This document shows, one piece after another, positions 58,593 to 64,000 of a stretch of DNA of 64,000 nucleotides. A model generated the notes under the pieces. The model was not told the DNA's origin. It saw only the letters and a list, made by a program, of their open reading frames with translations, and searched no databases. Both the position numbers and the translations under genes were made by a program. This DNA is from Pseudomonas simiae (lineage in GTDB: Bacteria; Pseudomonadota; Gammaproteobacteria; Pseudomonadales; Pseudomonadaceae). Within the stretch, counting starts at the first letter, position 1; the number at the start of each line of letters is the position of its first letter. Location of the stretch: assembly GCF_900111895.1 (NCBI RefSeq), contig NZ_FOKB01000008.1:1-64000 (forward strand), given 5' to 3'.

Positions 58593-58680
58593 GTGGGAGG
58601 GGGGTTGGCCCCGATGGCGGCATTTCAGTCACTGAATATATCGACTGATCTACCGCTATCGAGGGCAAGCCCCCTCCCAC
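58593..58680. repeat. Inverted pair of GTGGGAGGGGGCTTGCCCCCGAT units (degenerate)
   Basis: Left copy GTGGGAGGGGGGTTGGCCCC has diverged (TTGG for TTGC) from the right copy, whose end is GGGCAAGCCCCCTCCCAC at 58680. Lies between fadD2 and fadD1, so mutation has weakened one arm. Confidence 0.85.
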
Positions 58681-58705
58681 CGTTTGATTGCATTTCAATT
58701 CATGG

Positions 58706-60394
58706 TCAGGCGATGTCGCGCAGCTCCCTGCGCAAAATCTTGCCTACCGGTGTCATCGGCAACGAGTCACGCAACACAATATGCTTGGGCACCTTGTACC
58801 CCGTGAAGTTGGTCTTGCAGTAGGCCTTCAACTCCTCAAGGCTCACCCCCTCGGCACGCGCGACCACAAACAGCTTCACCGCCTCCCCCGTGCGCTCGTC
58901 CGGCACGCCGATCACCGCGCAGTTGGCCACGGCAGGATGCGCCATCACCACATCTTCGATCTCGTTGGGGTACACGTTGAAGCCCGACACGATGATCAGG
59001 TCTTTCTTGCGGTCAACGATGCTTACAAAACCCTCCTCATCGATGACGGCGATATCACCGGTCTTGAGCCAGCCTTCCGCGTCCAGCGCTTCGGCAGTGG
59101 CCTCGGGTTGCTGCCAGTAGCCTTTCATCACCTGCGGGCCCTTGATACACAACTCGCCGCGTTCGCCCAATGGCAACTCAACGCCATGATCATCGATCAC
59201 CTTCATAGCCGTGGCCGGCACGGGGATGCCCACAGTGCCCAGGCGGGATTTGTTGCCGTAGGGGTTGGTGCTGGCCACCGGTGACGTTTCCGTCAGGCCA
59301 TAACCCTCGCCGATGGCACAACCGGTGATCTGCTGCCAGCGCTCGGCGGTCGCCTTGATCAACGCGGTGCCGCCGGAGTTGGTGAGCTTGAGGTGGGAGA
59401 AATCCAGGGATTTGAAGTCCGGATGGTCCATCAACGCCACGAACAGCGTGTTAAGCCCCAGCAGCCCGGTGAAGCGCCACTTTTTCAGCTCCTTGATAAA
59501 GCCGCCGATGTCCCTCGGGTTGGTGATCAGCACGTTGTGGTTGCCCGAGACCATCATGCACATGCAATTCGCCGTGAAGGCATAGATATGGTACAGCGGC
59601 AGCGGCGCGATCATCACCTCCTGCCCTTCCTTGATCAGCGGGTGACCGTCATCTCCGGTCTGGGACATGCAGGCGCGCACCTGTTGCATGTTCGCCACCA
59701 GGTTGCCGTGGGTGAGCATCGCGCCCTTGGCCAGGCCGGTGGTGCCGCCGGTGTATTGCAGCACGGCGATATCGTCCAGGGTCACCGGATGGCGCGTCAC
59801 GCCCTGGCCCGCGCCCATGTGCAGGGCGCGCTTGAACGCCACCGCACGCGGCAGGCTGTAGGCCGGAACCATCTTCTTGACCTTGTCGACCAGGGTGTTG
59901 ACCAGCCAGCCCTTGGCGGTGGGCATGAAGTCGCCCATCCTGGCTTCGATCAAGTAGTCGATCTCGGTATCGCTGCACACCTCCTGCACGCGCGAGCCGA
60001 ACAGGTTGAGGTAGACCAGCGCACGCACGCCGGCGTCCTTGAACTGGTGACGCATCTCGCGCGGGGTGTACAGCGGGTTGGTGTTGACCACAATCAGCCC
60101 GGCGCGCAAAGCGCCGAATACGGCAATCGGGTAATGCAGTACGTTGGGCATCTGCACCGCAATGCGATCGCCCGGCTTGAGGTCGGTGTGCTGCTGCAGG
60201 TAACCGGCGAACGCTGCACTCTGGCGCTCAAGCTCGGCGTAAGTCAGGGTGATGCCCATGTTGCTGAATGCCGGACGGTCGGCAAAAGCCTTGCAGGAAC
60301 GCTCGAAGACCTCGATCACCGACTTGTAGGCCGACAGGTCGATGTCATTGGGAACGCCCGCTGCGCGTTTGTCATTCCAGAAATCAGGTTGCAT
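58706..60394 (-). CDS. fadD2: Long-chain fatty acid-CoA ligase, second copy
   Basis: 562 residues. Same motifs as fadD1: YTGGTTGLAKGAMLTHGN, GYGLTETSP, GWLKTGDIAVIDEEGFVSIVDRKKDLIIVSGFNVYP and the Lys in PVGKILRRELR. The two copies differ throughout, so they are old paralogues rather than a recent duplication; in P. aeruginosa FadD1 prefers longer and FadD2 shorter chains. AAGAGGA precedes the ATG. Divergent from the alpha/beta hydrolase gene; the 210-base spacer should hold both promoters. Confidence 0.94.
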   Translation of the reverse strand: MQPDFWNDKRAAGVPNDIDLSAYKSVIEVFERSCKAFADRPAFSNMGITLTYAELERQSAAFAGYLQQHTDLKPGDRIAVQMPNVLHYPIAVFGALRAGLIVVNTNPLYTPREMRHQFKDAGVRALVYLNLFGSRVQEVCSDTEIDYLIEARMGDFMPTAKGWLVNTLVDKVKKMVPAYSLPRAVAFKRALHMGAGQGVTRHPVTLDDIAVLQYTGGTTGLAKGAMLTHGNLVANMQQVRACMSQTGDDGHPLIKEGQEVMIAPLPLYHIYAFTANCMCMMVSGNHNVLITNPRDIGGFIKELKKWRFTGLLGLNTLFVALMDHPDFKSLDFSHLKLTNSGGTALIKATAERWQQITGCAIGEGYGLTETSPVASTNPYGNKSRLGTVGIPVPATAMKVIDDHGVELPLGERGELCIKGPQVMKGYWQQPEATAEALDAEGWLKTGDIAVIDEEGFVSIVDRKKDLIIVSGFNVYPNEIEDVVMAHPAVANCAVIGVPDERTGEAVKLFVVARAEGVSLEELKAYCKTNFTGYKVPKHIVLRDSLPMTPVGKILRRELRDIA

Positions 60395-60604
60395 TATTCT
60401 TGTCCTCTTACCTGAGTGTGTCCGGCCGCTTTCCTACAGCTATAAAAAGCGGAGCTTTGGGGACGTTAGCAGTTATGGCTAAACAGGCAAATACGCCAAA
60501 CCGTGTCATTGATTGTATGAATCTTGCCTCTGATGTGCAGGCAGATACGCCGCCCGTCAATAGATGAGCTATACACTGCAACGACCCTGAGCAAAGGAAG
60601 CGCC

Positions 60605-61549
60605 ATGAACCACAGCACCTTCTGGCTGACCGCGAATGACCGCAGCCGTCTGTACGTCAATCATTGGATGCCCGAGGGCCCAGCCAAGGCCGTGGTGATG
60701 CTGTCCCACGGCATGGCCGAACACAGTGGGCGCTACGCACGCCTGGCCGAGGCCCTGTGCGGTGCCGGCTACGGCCTATATGCGCTGGACCAGCGCGGCC
60801 ATGGTCGTACCGCCGATGAAGGCACCTTGGGCCTGTACGCCGAGACGGACGGCTGGAACAAGGTGGTGGGCGACCTGGCCAGCCTCAACCAGCATATCGG
60901 CCAGCAACAGCCGGGGTTGCCGATCATTCTGCTGGGCCACAGCATGGGCAGCTATATCGCCCAGGCCTACCTGCTGCACCACAGCGCCAGTCTGAATGGG
61001 GCGATTCTCAGCGGTTCGAATTTCCAGCCGGTGGCGCTGTACCGCGCCGCTAGGGTAATTGCGCGGCTCGAGCGCTTGCGCCAGGGGCTGCGCGGGCGCA
61101 GTGCGCTGATCGAATTCCTGTCGTTTGGATCATTCAACAAAGCCTTCAAACCCAATCGCACCGCGTTCGACTGGCTCAGCCGTGATCCGAGTGAGGTGGA
61201 CAAGTACATCAACGACCCACTGTGCGGGTTCCGCTGCACCAATCAACTATGGATCGACCTGCTCGGCGGCTTGCAGCAAATCAGCAAAGCGTCCAATCTC
61301 GCGCAGATCGATCCGGGCCTGCCGATCCTGGTGATGGGCGGCGAATGTGATCCGGTGAGTGAGGGTAAGCGTCTCAACAGTCTGGCCAACGCCTTGCGCG
61401 AAGCCGGTTGCCAGCACCTGCAACTGACTATCTACCCGCAAGCGCGTCATGAAGTGTTCAACGAAACCAATCGCGACACTGTCACGGCAGATGTACTGGC
61501 GTGGATCGACCAGGCGCTGACACTGCGCAGGCCGGCTCGCTGCGAATAA
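60605..61549 (+). CDS. Alpha/beta hydrolase, lysophospholipase-like
   Basis: 314 residues from the ATG at 60605. VVMLSHGMAEHSGRY, the nucleophile elbow LLGHSMGSY (Ser near 117), ILVMGGECDPVSEGK with the Asp and the His in YPQARHEVFNE complete the triad of the monoglyceride lipase/lysophospholipase group. It lies beside fadD2 and 57 bases before phaJ, matching PA3301, so it probably frees fatty acids that FadD then activates. Confidence 0.9.
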   Translation: MNHSTFWLTANDRSRLYVNHWMPEGPAKAVVMLSHGMAEHSGRYARLAEALCGAGYGLYALDQRGHGRTADEGTLGLYAETDGWNKVVGDLASLNQHIGQQQPGLPIILLGHSMGSYIAQAYLLHHSASLNGAILSGSNFQPVALYRAARVIARLERLRQGLRGRSALIEFLSFGSFNKAFKPNRTAFDWLSRDPSEVDKYINDPLCGFRCTNQLWIDLLGGLQQISKASNLAQIDPGLPILVMGGECDPVSEGKRLNSLANALREAGCQHLQLTIYPQARHEVFNETNRDTVTADVLAWIDQALTLRRPARCE

Positions 61550-61606
61550 TTTATCGTTTAGAATCAATATTTTAAATTACCGATTAGCCACAGGATGCAC
61601 CTTTAG

Positions 61607-62077
61607 ATGACCCAGGTAACCAACACCCCGTACGAAGCCCTCGAAGTCGGCCAGACCGCCAGCTACAGCAAATTGGTGGAAGAGCGCGATATCCAGCTGT
61701 TCGCCGCGATGTCCGGTGACCACAACCCGGTGCACCTGGATGCCGAGTACGCCAAGGCGACCATGTTCAAGGAGCGTATCGCCCATGGCATGTTCAGCGG
61801 CGCCCTGATCAGCGCGGCCGTTGCCTGCGAGTTGCCTGGACCGGGCACCATCTATATCGGCCAGCAGATGAGCTTCCAGAAGCCGGTGAAAATTGGCGAC
61901 ACCCTGACCGTGCGCCTGGAAATTCTCGAAAAGCTGCCGAAATTCCGTGTGCGTATCGCCACCCGCGTGTTCAACCAGCGTGATGAGTTGGTGGTGGACG
62001 GCGAGGCGGAGATCCTTGCACCGCGTAAGCAGCAGGTCGTGACCTTGACCGAGTTGCCACCGATCAGCATCGGCTGA
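61607..62077 (+). CDS. phaJ: (R)-specific enoyl-CoA hydratase, MaoC family
   Basis: 156 residues, the usual PhaJ1 length. The hydratase 2 motif with catalytic Asp and His is SGDHNPVHLDAEYAKATMF, followed by RIAHGMFSGALISAAV. It hydrates trans-2-enoyl-CoA to (R)-3-hydroxyacyl-CoA, feeding beta-oxidation intermediates to polyhydroxyalkanoate synthesis. Position after the hydrolase and fadD genes matches the phaJ1 locus. A terminator follows. Confidence 0.9.
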   Translation: MTQVTNTPYEALEVGQTASYSKLVEERDIQLFAAMSGDHNPVHLDAEYAKATMFKERIAHGMFSGALISAAVACELPGPGTIYIGQQMSFQKPVKIGDTLTVRLEILEKLPKFRVRIATRVFNQRDELVVDGEAEILAPRKQQVVTLTELPPISIG

Positions 62078-62088
62078 TCGTCGCGCAT

Positions 62089-62118
62089 AAAAAAGCCCCG
62101 CACCTGCGGGGCTTTTTC
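62089..62118 (+). terminator. Rho-independent terminator after phaJ
   Basis: AAAAAAGCCCCGCA CC TGCGGGGCTTTTT: 12-bp symmetric stem with flanking A and T runs, so it can stop both phaJ and the convergent DUF2383 gene. Confidence 0.93.
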
Positions 62119-62132
62119 TATTCAGCGACGCC

Positions 62133-62600
62133 TCAAGACTGAGCGCGAGCCTGGTTACGCAGGGCTTTCACCTGGTCGTGGTTGCGTTGTACGCCGTGGT
62201 ACTGACGCTCAACCAGGTCACGAATGCCCAGCAGGTTGTGCTTGTTGATCTTCTCGATCGCTTCTTTGTAAGCCTTCAGGGCGTGATCTTCACCGCGCTC
62301 GGCTTCGTTCAGCACAGCCTCTTCATCCTTGCCGGTGAGCATCGACTTGACGTCGACCCAACCGCGGTGCAGTGCGCCGGCAACGCTGCCGGAATCTTCC
62401 GGATCGCCGCCCAGGGCACGTACGGCGGTTTTCAGTTCAGCGGCGGCAGTGGCGCAGTCGGCGGAACGCTTGGCAAACAAGGCTTTGAGTTCTGGGTGCT
62501 TGATGTCTTCAGCGCACTCCTTGAAACCCTTTTGGCCGTCGATGCTGGTCTCGATCAGGTCGTTCAGTACGGAGATCGATTCTTTATTGATGTCAGTCAT
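62133..62600 (-). CDS. DUF2383 (PA2169-like) four-helix-bundle protein
   Basis: 155 residues. The pattern INKESISVLNDLIETSIDGQKGFKECAEDI, then AAAELKTAVRALGGDPEDSGSVAGALHRGWVDVKSMLTGKDEEAVLNEAERGEDHALKAY is that of the ferritin-like PA2169 family. Carboxylate/His spacing (ERGEDH) is compatible with metal binding, as in ferritins. AAGGAA precedes the ATG. Function unknown. Confidence 0.92.
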   Translation of the reverse strand: MTDINKESISVLNDLIETSIDGQKGFKECAEDIKHPELKALFAKRSADCATAAAELKTAVRALGGDPEDSGSVAGALHRGWVDVKSMLTGKDEEAVLNEAERGEDHALKAYKEAIEKINKHNLLGIRDLVERQYHGVQRNHDQVKALRNQARAQS

Positions 62601-62805
62601 TTTTCAATTCCTTGTACGGGTTAGAAGGTTGTCTTAATGGTTGCAGCGCCCGTGCCAGGTTTTCAAAAATATGATTATCCTTATATTTCAATTATTTACG
62701 ATAAATTGAACCATCTGTATCTACGCTATTTGCATGATCTGTCATTTGGCCTTCATGCAGAATGCCTGTATTTTCCAAGGTCTCGATACACACACCTGAG
62801 CCTCC

Positions 62806-63042
62806 ATGAATCCCGAAAAACTCGAACTGCTGATCACCCGCGAAATGCCCTTCGGCAAATACAAGGGGCGGATCATCGCCGACCTGCCTGGCCCCTACCT
62901 GAACTGGTTTGCCCGCGAAGGTTTCCCCCACGGCGAGCTGGGCGGGTTGCTGGCGTTGATGCAGGAAATCGACAGCAACGGGTTGTCTGAATTACTTGAA
63001 CCGCTACGCGCCAAACACGGCAAACCCGCCCCTCGTCATTAA
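62806..63042 (+). CDS. DUF3820 family protein
   Basis: 78 residues. MPFGKYKGRIIADLPGPYLNWFAREGFPHGELGGLLALMQEI matches the DUF3820 pattern, also seen beside exonuclease-like proteins; a small domain perhaps contacting nucleic acid. Preceded by an A/T-rich 205-base spacer (62601-62805) that must hold its promoter. It lies 12 bases upstream of the aminotransferase gene and is probably co-transcribed. Confidence 0.87.
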   Translation: MNPEKLELLITREMPFGKYKGRIIADLPGPYLNWFAREGFPHGELGGLLALMQEIDSNGLSELLEPLRAKHGKPAPRH

Positions 63043-63054
63043 AGAGCCCAGCCT

Positions 63055-64000
63055 ATGCCACGGAATGCAGACAACGAGCGTCACTGGCACACCATCGCCC
63101 AGCGCTATGCGCTGGAACCCGGCCCGATCAACCTGGAGAACGGTTACTTCGGCCGCATGAGCCAAGCGGTTCAGACGCAATACCTGGAACACGTTGCGTT
63201 TATCAACCGCAGCAACTCGCTGCATGTACGCCAGCAATTCGAGCGAGTCGAAAACGACGCGATCCGCCGCCAACTGGCCGGGCTGATCGACGCCGACCCG
63301 GCAGCGGTGGCCTTCACCCGCAACGCCACCGAAGCCCTGCAATCCCTGATCCGCAACTACAACCGCCTGCAACCGGGCGATCAGGTGCTGATCAGCGACC
63401 TGGAATACGACACGGTGAAAGGTGCCATGCGCTGGCTGGCGGGCTATCGCGGCGTGGAAGTCATCGAACTGTCCCACACCCACCCGGCGAGTTTCGACAG
63501 CCTGGTGCAGACGTATCGCGATGCGTTCATGCAGTACCCGCGCTTGAAGCTGATGGCGCTGACCCACGTGACCCACCGCACGGGCCTGATCATGCCCGTG
63601 GCAGCGATTGCCCAGGCTGCGCGCAAGCAGGGTATCGATGTAATCCTCGACGGCGCCCATGCCCTGGGCCAGATCGAATTCAACCTCGCCGAGTTGGGTA
63701 TCCAGTTTGCTGGCTTCAACCTGCACAAGTGGATCGGCGCCCCACTGACCCTGGGCTTTTTGTACATCGCCCCGGAACGCCTGGCAGACATTGATCCGGA
63801 CATGGGCGAATGTCACTACCCCGCCACCGACGTTCGCGCACGTACGCCCTACAGCACGCCGAACTTTCCGGCCCTGATGACCTTGCCGCTGGTACTGGAA
63901 GAACACCAGCAATTGGGTGGCGCGGCGGCCAAGGGCGCACGGGTGAACTACTTGCGAGACGTGTGGGTAAGCCAAGTGCGGAGATTGCCGGGGATCGAGG
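63055..64000 (+). CDS. Class V aminotransferase-fold PLP enzyme (truncated by the window)
   Basis: First 315 codons of a gene cut by the window end; ATG at 63055. Motifs: FTRNATEALQSLI near 84, YDTVKGAMRWLAG, LDGAHALGQIEFNLAELG with the PLP-binding Asp and His, and the Lys in AGFNLHKWIGAP. This is the isopenicillin-N-epimerase/CefD-like branch of cysteine-desulfurase-fold enzymes. Substrate unknown. It follows the DUF3820 gene by 12 bases. Confidence 0.88.
   Translation, partial: MPRNADNERHWHTIAQRYALEPGPINLENGYFGRMSQAVQTQYLEHVAFINRSNSLHVRQQFERVENDAIRRQLAGLIDADPAAVAFTRNATEALQSLIRNYNRLQPGDQVLISDLEYDTVKGAMRWLAGYRGVEVIELSHTHPASFDSLVQTYRDAFMQYPRLKLMALTHVTHRTGLIMPVAAIAQAARKQGIDVILDGAHALGQIEFNLAELGIQFAGFNLHKWIGAPLTLGFLYIAPERLADIDPDMGECHYPATDVRARTPYSTPNFPALMTLPLVLEEHQQLGGAAAKGARVNYLRDVWVSQVRRLPGIE

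Noticed and set aside
42456..58680. CRISPR array made of the repeated GC-rich units
   Set aside because: The units are isolated inverted pairs scattered over 16 kb, without regular spacers in one orientation and without cas genes.

Overview
The window is a stretch of chromosome from a Pseudomonas of the fluorescens/putida type. This rests on gene content and order: nrdB; a fadD1-fadD2-lysophospholipase-phaJ block laid out as in P. aeruginosa and P. putida; DUF2025, DUF2383 (PA2169-like), DUF1003 and DUF3077-type proteins; BdlA-like chemoreceptors; a gluconate cluster with GntR operators of the P. aeruginosa type; and three families of the GC-rich inverted repeats that litter fluorescens-group intergenic regions. 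Most of the sequence is GC-rich and densely coding. I see no rRNA, tRNA, IS element or CRISPR array.

Layout. 1-3907 is an accessory island between the end of nrdB and a HAD-IB phosphatase gene. It holds an A/T-rich, translationally coupled pair (a ParA-like ATPase and a protein with the pattern of a class III nucleotidyl cyclase domain), then a phage-type C4 antisense RNA / small ORF / BRO-N antirepressor module, then an McrA-like HNH endonuclease. 4873-11319 is a LysR-regulated polar amino-acid ABC transporter operon headed by an argininosuccinate lyase paralogue and followed by an MFS exporter. 11374-17328 is a mixed accessory stretch: a zinc-finger-like unknown protein, an HTH protein behind a LexA box, an AraC remnant, an amidase plus an amidase-like protein without catalytic core, and an MBL hydrolase divergent from its probable TetR repressor.

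17519-29513 holds signalling and housekeeping genes: a MASE2-GGDEF cyclase, a BdlA-like chemoreceptor, LysR with a class I amidotransferase operon, GlpQ, AraC, a sterol-desaturase-family protein, PepSY, ZntB and Pit. 29638-33323 is 5-oxoprolinase pxpABC with a divergent LysR. 33320-36918 holds LysR/SDR and LysR/PACE-efflux pairs and a decayed LysR. 37032-39569 is an ECF42-type sigma factor operon with DGPF/YCII, SRPBCC and SnoaL partners. 40268-45799 contains a frameshifted unknown ORF, a GyrI-like protein, alaC and the gntP-gntK/gntR gluconate regulon. 45800-53258 has a structured non-coding region ahead of a DUF3077-type gene, GSTs, a uronate-dehydrogenase-like SDR with an MFS transporter, a second BdlA-like receptor and LysR/GST. 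53278-64000 is largely core: def, yihY, csbD, fadD1, fadD2, phaJ and a class V aminotransferase cut by the window end.

The best candidate for an undescribed system is the ParA-like ATPase / cyclase-domain pair at 459-2200. The structured RNA ahead of the DUF3077-type gene (about 45860-46114) comes second. Function is inference in both cases.
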